From positions 922,633 through 937,632 of the forward strand of contig OZ026549.1 of assembly GCA_964020155.1 (NCBI GenBank): a stretch of 15,000 nucleotides of DNA, given 5' to 3'. The translations under genes and the position numbers were made by a program. This DNA comes from Chondrilla cf. caribensis (Eukaryota > Porifera > Demospongiae > Chondrillida > Chondrillidae). The notes beneath the pieces are model-generated. The model made no database searches. It was not told the origin of the DNA and worked only from the letters and a program-made list of their open reading frames with translations. Below are positions 1 to 12,277 of this stretch, piece by piece (the stretch's first letter is position 1; every line of letters begins with the position of its first letter).

Positions 1-20
1 ATGTCTCTTTTCATTTTCAG

Positions 21-408
21 CTCTGGCAGTGAACTATGGCTATTTCATGGCCACCCTTGAAAAGGTGGGTGCTATCAGTATTACACATGTACACGTCCAC
101 AATCATAATATATTCACATGTATGTACACATGCATACAAACATGTACACGTAAATTTCCATCCTTGTTAACCTCCCGCACACACTCTTACAGCCAAAGAA
201 GCCCGATGAAGCAAAGAGTATCATAGACCAGGCCATATCCAATGGTCTGATAAAGTGGAACACAGAGGAACTAGAGACCACCTCCAACATCACCATTGAG
301 AAGGTCAAGAAGTACAAACACAACTACCTGAAGCCGACGGCATCAGTTCTGGCCAAGTCCAAACAGCATCAAGAGAAGGAGGAGTTCCAGTTGTCCCTGA
401 GAAAGTAA
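21..408 (+). CDS. 3' part of an unidentified lysine-rich protein (two exons)
   Basis: I do not recognise this protein. Two exons are visible. The first, 21-64, follows a polypyrimidine tract and AG and reads LAVNYGYFMATLEK. A 128-base intron (65-192, gtgggt...ttacag) follows, then an exon from 193 beginning PKKPDEAKSIIDQ. The second exon is rich in Lys and Glu, has no hydrophobic segment and looks helical. The two exons join in phase 0 and the codon use looks coding. The 3' end is ambiguous. In frame, the TAA at 406-408 would end the protein at SLRK. However, that TAA lies inside a perfect donor word, gtaagt at 405-410, so the exon may instead end at 404 and continue beyond a long intron. No further plus-strand exon of this gene is evident before the minus-strand NDUFA2 gene, and an AATAAA lies at 1408-1413, which favours the stop. 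The start of the gene lies left of the window. Confidence 0.55.
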
Positions 409-1525
409 GTACGTACTTCTGGGAATCGGCTGTATTTTCAAATCAATTATTATTGCATAGTAATTGATTGACTAATTAACTAATAACTGGAAGTACCGCA
501 AATCGGGAACTTTTTGTAGTTAATATATTTTAGTGGGCATTTACGGGTATTTACATGTACATGGGCATGTAACCAGATATCACTACCACCTTATTGCACC
601 CAGCATGTACCAAATAGACTCAATGGGGATCGAGTTGCAGACTGCCTATTTCACACTCCAGGTACTCTCGAAGTACATCGAGTGTATGGTGTGGTAATAA
701 GGTGTGGGTGGTTTCCTGTTATACTAACCTGTGATTGATGGATTTGCCTGCATTATTGACAATAATCAGATTAGATTAGAAAATTGATCAGTCATTTAAG
801 CTATGAACGTTGGTACATGTGTACATTTCAACTTTTTCCCACAGGTGACCGATAACGTATCCAATCTAGTATTGCTGATATGTACAACTGGTATACATTG
901 TCTATTTCTACATATACGTATATGGCAACAAAATCTATTAATTATCTAAACAAAAATTAACATATATTGACTTGTCTACATATTATTATATCAATTTATA
1001 TATATTTTCTGTTTGTTTATTTGCAAATTACAGGTAATGATATTGTGCAATTATTATAGCTATTATATCTTTATTCAATGATTGTATATAGTGAATACTT
1101 TATATGCAAATTATAGTATGTAGTGTTGCAATATGTATAATTATGCAATGAAACTTCTCTGATCCAAACAGCTTGGGATCAAAAGAATACATCCGTACAT
1201 ATAATACGTATAATATTATTATATGTACATTAAGTCTTTTAATATTCTGGTAGACTACCAATGTTAACTCCGTACAAATATTTTGTCTATGGTTCTTAGT
1301 GGCATAGCAGCCCCTAAAAATCAAATTGAAACTGCACGATGCTTAATAGTTCATAGTACATTATTCCTCTAAATCACAACAACAACATGATTAAAATGAT
1401 TAATCATAATAAATAATGAAAAATCCTAATGTAACCAAAACGTATTTACTGAAGAACATAGTAAAGTTAGATAGACATGGAGAAAGTTCACAACAGTTAC
1501 AAGCAACATTTCTGATATAATATCT
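409..1525. other. AT-rich non-coding stretch between convergent genes
   Basis: No convincing exon is seen on either strand. This stretch should hold the 3' UTR or terminal intron of the left gene and the 3' UTR of NDUFA2. Candidate poly(A) signals are AATAAA at 1408-1413 on the plus strand and TTTATT at 1070-1075 (AATAAA on the minus strand), about 450 bases beyond the NDUFA2 stop. A weak imperfect inverted repeat lies at about 579-710. Confidence 0.5.
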
Positions 1526-3220
1526 CTAAGTGGAATCCTCCTTTGTGAGGTTTTGTACTGTTTCCAACACTTCTTCACTTGTTAAAGATGTCAACTCCTT
1601 CTTTTTCTCCACTCCTCGGTCTACGTGACAATGTACAGACGACAAAAATACTGTACAAATACTGCTAACACATCTATACATACACATTGTATACTGGTAA
1701 CACATCTGTACATACAGACTGTACACTGCTAACATTCTGTACATACACACTGTACACTGCTAACACATCCGTACATACACATTGTACACCGCTAACACAT
1801 CCGTACATACACATTGTACACCGCTAACACATCCGTACATACACATTGTACACCGCTAACACATCCGTACATACACATTGTACACCGCTAACACATCTGT
1901 ACATACACACTGTACACTGCTAACACATCTGTACATACACATTGTACACTGCTAACACATCTGTACATACACATTGTACACTGCTAACACATCTGTACAT
2001 ACACACTGTACACTGCTAACACATCTGTACATACACACTGTACACTGCTAACACATCTGTACATACACACTGTACACTGCTAACACATCTGTACATACAC
2101 ATTGTACACTGCTAACACATCTGTACATACAGACTGTACACTGCTAACACATCTGTACATACACATTGTACACTGCTAACACATCTGTGCATACAGACTG
2201 TACACTGCTAACACATCTGTACATACACACTGTACACTGCTAACACATCTGTACATACACATTGTACACTGCTAACACATCTGTACATACACATTGTACA
2301 CTGCTAACACATCTGTACATACACATTGTACACTGCTAACACATCTGTACATACAGACTGTACACTGCTAACACATCTGTACATACACACTGTACACTGC
2401 TAACACATCTGTACATACACATTGTACACCACTAACACATCTGTACATACACATTATACACTGGTAACATATCTGTACATACACATTGTACACTGCTAAC
2501 ACATCTGTACATACACATTGTACACTGCTAACACATCTGTACATACACATTGTACACTGCTAACACATCTGTACATACACACTGTACACTGCTAACACAT
2601 CTGTACATACACATTGTACACTGCTAACACATCTGTACATACACATTGTACACTGCTAACACATCTGTACATACACATTGTACACTGCTAACACATCTGT
2701 ACATACACACCATATCTGACAAATATCCTCGGTGTACAGCTGTAGCACTCTCTTATCAGCACAGGTAGGTCAGGGTTGGCCTTCTTCAGGTCCACATAAT
2801 GGTTTTCAATGAAAGACCTACAGCAGGTCGAGAAGATAGGTAATTCGTGCTCAAACTATGTTCGGAACATCCCAATGTGGATTGAATGCAACAATTGAAG
2901 TAATTCTGCAATATTGCAATATGTATCACTCTGAATGTGGACACTTTATCATACCGAAATACAAACACAAGATACACGGTAAATAACTTCGTACTACTAC
3001 AGGTGCATACATGTACTGTGTGATATGCCAGTGTCCTACTGTATATGCCATTGATGTAGTAGTTTTAGATCTAAATTTCCTGACAATAGTCTAAGAACAT
3101 TCACCATACGGTTACGTCGTTCAATACTCACCTCACTCCCTGACTTTCGACGGACGTAGGACACAAATGTATACGAATTTCTTTCAAACTCTTTGACAAA
3201 GCCTGTCTTAGGGCTGCCAT
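1526..3220 (-). CDS. NDUFA2: NADH dehydrogenase (ubiquinone) 1 alpha subcomplex subunit 2 (complex I accessory subunit)
   Basis: Three minus-strand exons (3132-3220, 2711-2817 and 1526-1620) join in phases 2 and 1 into a 96-residue protein; the human one has 99. Exon 1 gives [20 protein letters not shown], with the family's EIRIHLC block. Exon 2 gives [18 protein letters not shown] then VLIREC, matching the family pattern [23 protein letters not shown]. Exon 3 gives [13 protein letters not shown] and a TAG stop at 1526-1528. Cys20 and Cys54 sit where the family has its conserved thioredoxin-fold cysteine pair. In known complexes NDUFA2 is a small accessory subunit of the matrix-arm N-module of mitochondrial complex I. 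No cleaved presequence is obvious. The start has A at -3 and is the only ATG giving the family N-terminus. Intron 1 (2818-3131) is ordinary; intron 2 (1621-2710) is nearly all minisatellite and its donor is gtgtgt. The promoter is shared with the divergent DHHC gene. Confidence 0.93.
1655..2710. repeat. 32-bp minisatellite filling NDUFA2 intron 2
   Basis: About 33 head-to-tail copies of a 32-bp unit read on the plus strand as CTGCTAACACATCTGTACAT plus ACACATTGTACA. Copies differ at a few fixed sites: ATCC versus ATCT (a block of ATCC units lies at about 1765-1870), and ATTGTA versus ACTGTA versus GACTGTA. Each unit has two TGTACA palindromes. The array runs right up to the NDUFA2 splice donor, so the donor itself belongs to the first unit in the sense direction. 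About 30 bases of unique sequence remain before the acceptor. Open frames seen across it (Cys/Tyr/Val-rich) are repeat artefacts. Confidence 0.95.
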
Positions 3221-3332
3221 TTTCCTACGTCATGTGATTATCACGTGATAACCTGCACGCGCATACCTGGGTGGTTCGTCGAGTGAATGAAGTTTTAGTT
3301 TTCTATTAAAAAAATCGCTTGTTAGAGAAGAA
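3221..3332. promoter_or_regulatory. Divergent promoter between NDUFA2 and the DHHC gene
   Basis: Only 112 bases separate the two start codons, so the two 5' UTRs and any core promoter must be here or overlap the first exons. A perfect 14-base palindrome at 3238-3251, TTATCACGTGATAA, contains a CACGTG E-box (3242-3247) in the TCACGTGA context bound by USF/MITF-type basic helix-loop-helix factors in animals. A TACGTCA word, like a CREB/ATF half site, is at 3226-3232. No TATA box is placed convincingly for either gene. Factor names are inferred from motif similarity only. Confidence 0.6.
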
Positions 3333-4032
3333 ATGTTGGCTGCAGAGTTATCCAGCGATGCAGAAGAAGAAGATGTCATCAGTTACGAAGACCTTACTGA
3401 GGAGGAAAAGGTTATTCTGAACGATTTGGTCGAAAAATGCAAGAACGGGTGAGTTCTCGTCATTCTGTCCACTACTTGTTCGAGAGATGGTTTGGTTTTG
3501 TGTGTAGCTCGAACGGTGCTATTTCCTTCACAATTGGACGGCATTTCCGATAATTCCACAATAATTTTCGGTGAAAACCGACACCCCGTGTGTAGGCTAC
3601 CACTCACATTTCTTGGGTGGTTTCACCCGTCCACTACAGCACACCGGTGTCGCAGGGAATCTGGGACCACCGTGAAATTGGTACCCCCGAGTGAAATTCC
3701 CGGTGATTCTGAATATTGTACCAAGAGAAATTGGTCCCCTTTTATCTTAGTGGGCATATTCACTCATCAGTACATCCTTGGGGATATCGATAGAACTAGG
3801 GGATTTACTCAGGTGTACCAAAAGACAGGGGTAGATATCAAACGAATCTTATGTGTCAACACCCTAGTACATCTGAATTGTGCTCTAGAAACCGGATGAT
3901 GGGACATGATCTACGTATGTGTGTGCACACGAAGTAGGAAAGGACTATAGTTTCAGTGATGTCGTTTTGATGATTAGTATGTGGTGTTATGCTGGAGAGT
4001 GGATGTGTGGGGATAGTACTCAGGTGGTCTCT

Positions 4033-4099
<67 letters not shown>

Positions 4100-7000
4100 A
4101 TGTGTGTGTGTGTGCATGTACATGTGCATATGTTCATACTAGATAGAGAGGCTAGGAGAATTCCTGGAAGTGGATAATTTTTAATGGCTTTATAGCAACT
4201 GGCATCAATGTTGATTGCAGTCACTTTTATCAATCAATGTTAGAATGCTAAGTCTTCTGTGGATCATTGTGAACTTTTGGATAATTGGATCTCAACTGTG
4301 ACATATGTATCAAGTGTGTCTAGTGTGCCAAGTGTGTAAAATGTGTCAGATGTGCCAAGTGTGTAAAATATGTCAGGTGTACCAAGTGTGTAAAATGTGT
4401 CAGGTGTACCAAGTGTGTAAAATGTGTCAGGTGTACCAAGTGTGTAAAATGTGTCAGATGTGTCAAGTGTGTAAAACGTGTCAGATGTGCAAAGAGTGTA
4501 AAATGTGTCAGATGTGCCAAGTGTGTAAAATGTGTCAGGTGTGACAAGTGTGTAAAATGTGTCAGATGTACTAGGTGTGTAAAATGTGGCAGGTGTGTTT
4601 ATGTCAAGTGTGTTTGGGACAAGTGTACTTGTACTGCCTTCAAAGTGCTCATGCAGCATACGTACTCTCGCAAGTTCTAGTGTGTTTCTGTCCATCCTGT
4701 ACTTGTAATGCACATAACATTTGGGAATGTGGTGGGTTTTACATCAAGTGTGCTTGACACTGGGTGTGTACACATGGCATGTCCTGACCTCCAGCACTCA
4801 CTGTGGTCAACACAAGTAGTTGGTCAACTTTTCCCACTCTCACAGTCACAAAGGTCACCATCAACTATGTGTGGATAACCTTATATCACTGAAGTGCTAT
4901 GTTACACTGTAGACAGAACCCACTCTGGTGCTGGGACCACTGCTGATACCACCTCAGCATGATGATGATAATATACAGGTTACCAGTCCACATCAACATC
5001 TCAATATAGCTTTAAGCCTTATTATTGTGATGATATTATAGCGAGAAAGAATTTGTGGGAAAATTTTCAATTTTCGCGCTCAAACAAGCATTTCACATTC
5101 TAAATTTCACGATTTGTGTGTTGATATTTTGCATTTGTGTTTGGGTATTTTTGCTTGTAATGATTTCATGAATAAACTTTCACGAATTGGGTCAAATTGC
5201 GAAAAACACGAAATTTAACTTCACAAAATTTTCTATGAAACCGCCGCCATATGGTATTCTCTTACTTGGATCTTCTACTACAATTCCTTGCTTGCACAAT
5301 TCAACATCTCTCTCTAGAGTTCAACTGTGGCTTCATGTGGCTAATGTCTGGGTATGCAACAGCAAGATGAAGTGGTGATTAACTTTATCCCTACTGTAGC
5401 ACACCTAGAGGGGCTACAACTATATCACACAGTGTCAGATATTGTGACAATATATCATGTATAATATCTCTGTAATGATCCAACGTACACCAATTTGTAT
5501 CAATATTTTTCAGATATTGTGAATTACCACAAATATTGTTATATTGCCCAACACTGATACATACATACGTACATGTGTGTTGCCGTATGTCCTCTTATTG
5601 CACCTAGATATATCAAGATAGTTCGCGAGATCATGGAGAAGCAAGGTGACAAGTGGGTCAAGATGAGGGACTCCCAAGGCCACACGCTGTTGCATTGGGC
5701 CTCGCTGGCTGGTTACGATAAAGTGGTGGAGTACCTCATCAGCAAGGGATCCCCGATCAACCTCAAGAGCGAGAATGAGTACGGGCCACGCCCCATCCAC
5801 TGGGCGTGCGTTCACGGGCATGTCCACATCGTTGACTCCTACCTCCAGCGGGGGATCTCCATCGAGGCACTGGACCACAACAGGTGCACGCCTCTCATCA
5901 TCGCAGCTCAGTGGGGACAGTCACTGGTGATCAGCTATCTCCTGAACAAGGGAGCTAACAAGGAACACATGGACATCAACAAGGACACGGCACTGCATTG
6001 GGCTGCTTACAAAGGTAGAGAGTGAGGGAGGGAGGGAGGAGGAGGAGAGAGGGAGAGAGGAGGGGGAGAGAGTGAGGGAGAGGGAGAGAGTGAGGGAGGG
6101 AGGGAGAGGGAGAGAGAGGGAGGGAGAGGGAGAGAGGAGGGGGAGAGAGGAGGTACATCCTTCACATCTTCTCAGGTCATGGTGAAGCCGTCCTGCTCTT
6201 GCTGAGTTGGGGCTTGGACCCGAAGCAGAAGGATGCCTACCAACAGACACCTCTCCACTCAGCTAGCATCGGAGGGGACGTCCAGTGTGCAGAGATGCTA
6301 CTGGAACATGTGAGGCTACTCTTCTCTGTATACGTAGTGGAGGTCTCCTGTCATAGCCGATGCATTCGTGTTGCATAGCAATAGATAGGAAATTGCTAGT
6401 GACAACAACAACAACAACAACAACAACAACTACTACTACTACTGCTACTTGTTGTTGTAGTTGTCACTAGCAATTTCCTTGCACATTGTCAGTTTTGTTT
6501 GTTTACTTGCACTGTGGTCCACTCTAGGGAGCGGACCCTACTGGAGTGGATGTGAATGGGAAAACCCCTGTTGCCCTGGCAAGGGGCCGTAAACACAGGG
6601 ACCTGCTGAGACTGTACGAGAACAAGGCCACTGGTGCTACCTCCTGGAACTGGAAGTAAGGGCGGCCATATTAATCACGTGTTCATATCTTGTGTAGTTT
6701 TAAGAGTACAAAAGGAACATCTTTACCCCTCTGAGAATGCTACCTATTGTGTTAGACATTGGCATACGTACGTTTGAGGCACTGAGTGCTATTAAAACTT
6801 TGAGGTGATAATCCTTGCTGGTTTAGGCCATGGGCCAGAGTTTTGAATATGTATTACACACACATGGGTGTAGTGTGTGCAAATGTAAGAGTGCATATAG
6901 TAGAGTACCCTTGAAATAGATTCCTGTTTGATGCAAGTGAATTTTCTAGCATATTTCATTTGCTGCGGTGGTAAGAACATCATCCGATAGCATCATCTCA

Positions 7001-7337
7001 TTTTGTGGGTCACTTGTTGTGTGTCTCGTGAAGCTTCAACTGTGTATTATATTTATGTACTGTGAATATACCTACGTACGTATGTACATAATGTGCTCAC
7101 AAGTACTCTAGCTAATAACATCATTGCTGTATGCATATACATAATATGTACATGTAGCGTGACTATACACATACGAGTACAGTATGTATGTGTATGTAGT
7201 TGTGGCTCAGAGTGTATTGTGTCCACACGTCCTCACAGAACTATTGTATACGGTCCTCCTGGAAACAAGAAGTTCAACATCTTGGTACTCCTGATAGGGG
7301 TCTTGTGTTGGGCCTATCCCTACTATTTGTACAGAGT

Positions 7338-7386
<49 letters not shown>

Positions 7387-7890
7387 TGTTCTTGTCTGTG
7401 TGTGTGTGTGTGCGTGTGTGTGAGTGTGAGTGTGTGTGTGTGTGTGTTTGTGCATGTGTGTGCATGTACATGTGGTTGGGTGGTTGGGTGGGTGTGGTGT
7501 ATGCTATCTATCACATATGACAGATTGGTATCATGGCTGTATTCCCACTGCATTCTCCAATCTTCTTCGTCTCAGATTTCAATCCTCTTATCCCCTCTGC
7601 TAGATTGTCCCCGCTACACTCGATGATCTCTTCCCACTCCACTTGTTCTTCTGGTTCGTCTGCATTGTGTTCTGGATTCTCTACTACCTGGCTAGGTTCA
7701 CTGATCCTGGGTACCTTTCAATGAACAGGGCAAAATACGAAGAAGCACTCAAACTGGTCAGCTATCATCTCCCTTGCACACACTCCCACAGGGATGCTTG
7801 TAGACATATTGTGCAATATTGGCAACATGTGTATGTTGTGTGTTTGGTGCATGCGGAGAATAACAATGACTGAAGTGACTGGTGATGTGT

Positions 7891-7972
<82 letters not shown>

Positions 7973-9278
7973 TGTGTACATCTCTGTGTGTGTGTGTGTG
8001 GGCGTATCACAATGTATGGTGAATGGCATAGTCATCTACCACTGTTGCATCATTGCACCTCCTTACACATACCTCATATGCACTAGGTGGGCAACCCTTC
8101 AGCGTGGAGCAACTACACGGAGCTCAACAACCCCGTATTCCTCATGTGCCACACCTGCAAACTGGTGAAGCCAGTGCGAGGCAAGCACTGTCGTATGTGT
8201 GCGCGCTGCGTGGACCACTTCGACCACCACTGCTACTGGCTGGGAAAGTGTATTGGTTGGAACAACAGGTGAACAGCAACTGAGTCATGTCGCAACAACA
8301 CTTCCTGTTTACTATTCGCTCACTTCCTGTAGAGTTTACTTCCTGTTGTTTGTCAATGTAATGGTGCTCAAGGGTCTCATTGGTGGAGTCTTCTTGCTGT
8401 ACATACTGTGGATTGAGGGACTGTCGTTCTCTGTCATCATGACGGGGGTGTCCCTGGCCCTACCCGCTATTCCTGCTTTTTATACTCTAGCATTCCAAGT
8501 ACGTGGTGTGCATACTGTATGTTCAGTACATACGTATGCATGTTCATGTTCCGTATTTGCGTGTAGTGTATGTGGTGTGATGTAGTGTATGGATGTGGGT
8601 TATCTAAAATGGCAGTAAGGGTCAATCATGTACCAGGTCCACCCCATGTCCACACTTCCAAATTGCACCCTCACTTCACATACTCACACTAACCTCCTCA
8701 CCCTCACAGACACCCATCACATCACACCATCACCTCGCACCCTCACACAAACCTCCCCACCCTTGCTGACAACCATCACATCACACCATCACCTCACTTC
8801 CTCACACAAACCTCCCCCATCCTCACAGACAAACATCACACCCTCACACAAACCTCCCCACCCTCACAACCATCACACCCTCACACAAACCTCCCCAACC
8901 TCACAGACAACCATCACACCCTCACACAAACCTCCCCATAATCATCACATCACACCATCACCTCACATCCTCACACAAACCTCCCCATCCTCACAGACAA
9001 GCATCACATTGCACCACAACCCCCCACCATCATCTCTACCGATCAAATCCTCTTATCTATTCCCTCCCTCTCCCTCTCCCTGCTTGCAGTCAATGATGGT
9101 TACTGTAAACTTGACAGCAAACGAATACGCCAACTATTACCGATATCGTCACTTCAAGCAGCCTAATGGAACCTTCAAGAACCCCTTCAATCACGGCATC
9201 ATCAATAATTTGTTGGAGTTCTTCTACTTGAAGAAACCACCTTACGTACAACAGCAGAGAGACGTGTACAACGTGTGA
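3333..9278 (+). CDS. Ankyrin-repeat DHHC palmitoyltransferase (ZDHHC13/17, Akr1 type)
   Basis: Nine exons join with consistent phases into 523 residues: 3333-3448, 5608-6014, 6176-6309, 6528-6655, 7239-7335, 7604-7756, 8087-8268, 8333-8498 and 9090-9278. The family is membrane-bound S-acyltransferases that move palmitate from CoA to cysteines of target proteins, usually at the Golgi or endosomes. The N-terminus is acidic ([20 protein letters not shown]). About six ankyrin repeats follow at residues 65-260, with the signatures [42 protein letters not shown] and [10 protein letters not shown]. Hydrophobic segments lie at about 275-293, 310-332, 407-432 and 436-461. The zinc/catalytic region (366-406) shows CxxC, HC380xxC383, C386 and DHHC at 391-394, with Cys394 as the presumed acyl-carrying nucleophile. 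The C-terminus has an NxxxY-type [12 protein letters not shown] block and [13 protein letters not shown], resembling the post-DHHC motifs of HIP14. Oddities: the motif reads DHHCYW rather than DHHCPW, and four rather than six membrane spans are seen. The in-frame TAA at the end of exon 4 lies inside its donor. Vertebrate relatives have about 620-630 residues. Confidence 0.9.
4034..4115. repeat. (GT)n microsatellite, DHHC intron 1
   Basis: Pure GT from 4034 to 4098, then a CA interruption and a shorter GT run. It lies in the 2.2-kb first intron (3449-5607). The cysteine/valine and histidine/threonine open frames on its two strands are artefacts of the dinucleotide repeat. Confidence 0.97.
4304..4619. 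repeat. 27-bp minisatellite, DHHC intron 1
   Basis: About 11-12 degenerate copies of a 27-bp unit of the form CCAAGTGTGTAAAATGTGTC followed by AGATGTG or AGGTGTA. As 27 is a multiple of three, long frames stay open on both strands. The minus frame (4264-4713) gives a nine-residue repeat of the DTFYTLGTP kind. I treat this as a by-product of the repeat within an intron. Confidence 0.9.
5040..5275. mobile_element. Possible degenerate MITE-like element in DHHC intron 1
   Basis: The left end carries GGGAAAATTTTCAATTTTCGCG (about 5057-5078). The right end carries GCGAAAAACACGAAATTTAA followed by CTTCACAAAATTTTC, which in reverse complement again begins with a GAAAATTTT word and then a TTTCGTG word. 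The outer right edge has CCATATGGTATT. Such AAATTTTCGCG-rich sequences with partly inverted ends look like old non-autonomous DNA transposons. There is no clean target-site duplication or perfect terminal repeat, so the boundaries are guesses. Confidence 0.3.
6015..6153. repeat. Purine-rich GGGAGA tract at the 5' end of DHHC intron 2
   Basis: Irregular (GGGAGA)n/(GAGGGAG)n almost without pyrimidines. It begins at the splice donor gtagag (6015) and fills most of the 161-base intron (6015-6175), ending about 20 bases before the acceptor ttctcag. The serine/leucine/proline frames on the opposite strand are artefacts. Confidence 0.95.
6387..6479. repeat. Foldback with 20-bp perfect arms, DHHC intron 3
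   Basis: Left arm AGGAAATTGCTAGTGACAAC (6387-6406) is the exact reverse complement of 6460-6479. Pairing continues inward less perfectly, because the left side goes on as (CAA)n and the right side is preceded by TTGTTGTTGTA. The loop contains CAA and TAC trinucleotide runs (about 6420-6446). It lies in the 218-base intron 6310-6527, so the transcript could form a long hairpin there. Confidence 0.9.
6656..7238 (+). other. DHHC intron 4, no repeat array
   Basis: This 583-base intron holds AT-rich unique sequence with short TACGTACGTATGTAC-type words near 7070-7090. I see no exon in it. It is the place to look if the gene uses an additional membrane-span exon, since it precedes the first hydrophobic segment. 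Confidence 0.5.
7336..7484. repeat. (GT)n tract starting at the donor of DHHC intron 5
   Basis: The donor gtaagt (7336) runs directly into GT repeats, pure to about 7383, then interrupted GT-rich sequence to about 7484. The intron spans 7336-7603. Confidence 0.93.
7895..8000. repeat. (GT)n microsatellite, DHHC intron 6
   Basis: A long GT run with single interruptions at about 7940 and 7970, followed by a second short run at 7985-8000. It lies in the middle of the 330-base intron 7757-8086. Confidence 0.95.
8640..9045. repeat. Irregular CA-rich tandem repeat, DHHC intron 8
   Basis: Degenerate copies of CCCTCACACAAACCTCCCC mixed with CACAGACAACCATCACA words, with a loose period of roughly 35-45 bases. 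The sense strand is nearly free of G. The threonine/proline/serine frame running from 8628 into exon 9 crosses this intron and is not protein-coding before 9090. Confidence 0.85.
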
Positions 9279-9721
9279 ATAGGGTTGTTTAGAGCCACTT
9301 TTAGTTTTATCTTGTGCATTTATACACCGCATCGTGTCCACCACCTTCTGTATGCTGTCCGTTTGCACAGTAGGATCGTGTTGAACTGAACAAGTGATCT
9401 GACATAGTGGAGTAGGTTGTTGATATTTGCCATTTTGAATCTAATTGAATCTGTACGTGTTCGTGCGCGTTTTTTGACCGCCGGTCGTCCAGGCGCCTGT
9501 TATTGGGACGGTCTAGCTAGATAGAATAGAAGTAGTGTGCCCTCGCCAGACAATTCTTGGAGTTTTTGCTCAGATCCAGTCGTTGACGTATCGACTATAT
9601 CTCTTCCGACTCGCGAAACACCCCCCTGTCTCCATGCAAGAGGTGAGTTTGCTATAATTTTGGCATTACCACACGTAGTCTATGACCTAAGGAATTTCCC
9701 TTGGAGTTCAATTTTCCCAAA
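9279..9721. promoter_or_regulatory. Intergenic: DHHC 3' end and promoter region of the death-domain gene
   Basis: This stretch should hold the DHHC 3' UTR and the 5' region of the next gene. I found no AATAAA. A perfect palindrome CAGGCGCCTG is at 9490-9499, followed by ATTGG (9502-9506, an inverted CCAAT word). A short ATG frame, M-Q-E, ends at a good donor (9634-9642, then gtgagt). Its phase does not fit the death-domain exons, so if transcribed it would be an untranslated or upstream-ORF exon. Confidence 0.4.
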
Positions 9722-12255
<2,534 letters not shown>

Positions 12256-12277
12256 TGTTTTCAATTGTTGTTTTTGT

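Noticed and set aside
579..710. Imperfect inverted repeat as a possible MITE or structured RNA
   Set aside because: The arms around ACCTTATT and AATAAGGTG match only partly, with no clear ends or target duplication.
1655..2710. CRISPR-like array in the 32-bp repeats
   Set aside because: The copies are directly adjacent with no unique spacers, and the array lies within an animal intron. It is a minisatellite.
3492..3899. 135-codon plus-strand open frame downstream of DHHC exon 1
   Set aside because: It lies wholly in intron 1, has no recognisable domain, no sound start context and no exon signals. Its length is plausible by chance in less AT-rich DNA.
5510..5878. Minus-strand 122-codon frame over the ankyrin exon
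   Set aside because: It is the antisense shadow of DHHC exon 2, whose ankyrin repeats are unmistakable on the plus strand.
8628..9089. Proline/threonine-rich N-terminal extension of DHHC exon 9
   Set aside because: The frame crosses a CA-rich intronic repeat. The acceptor at 9089 and phase 0 from exon 8 explain the true exon start.
9634..9642. ATG-CAA-GAG before a donor as the first coding exon of the death-domain gene
   Set aside because: It ends in phase 0, but the death-domain exon at 10248 needs phase 1 and the frame at 10180 needs phase 2. The ATG at 9722 fits.
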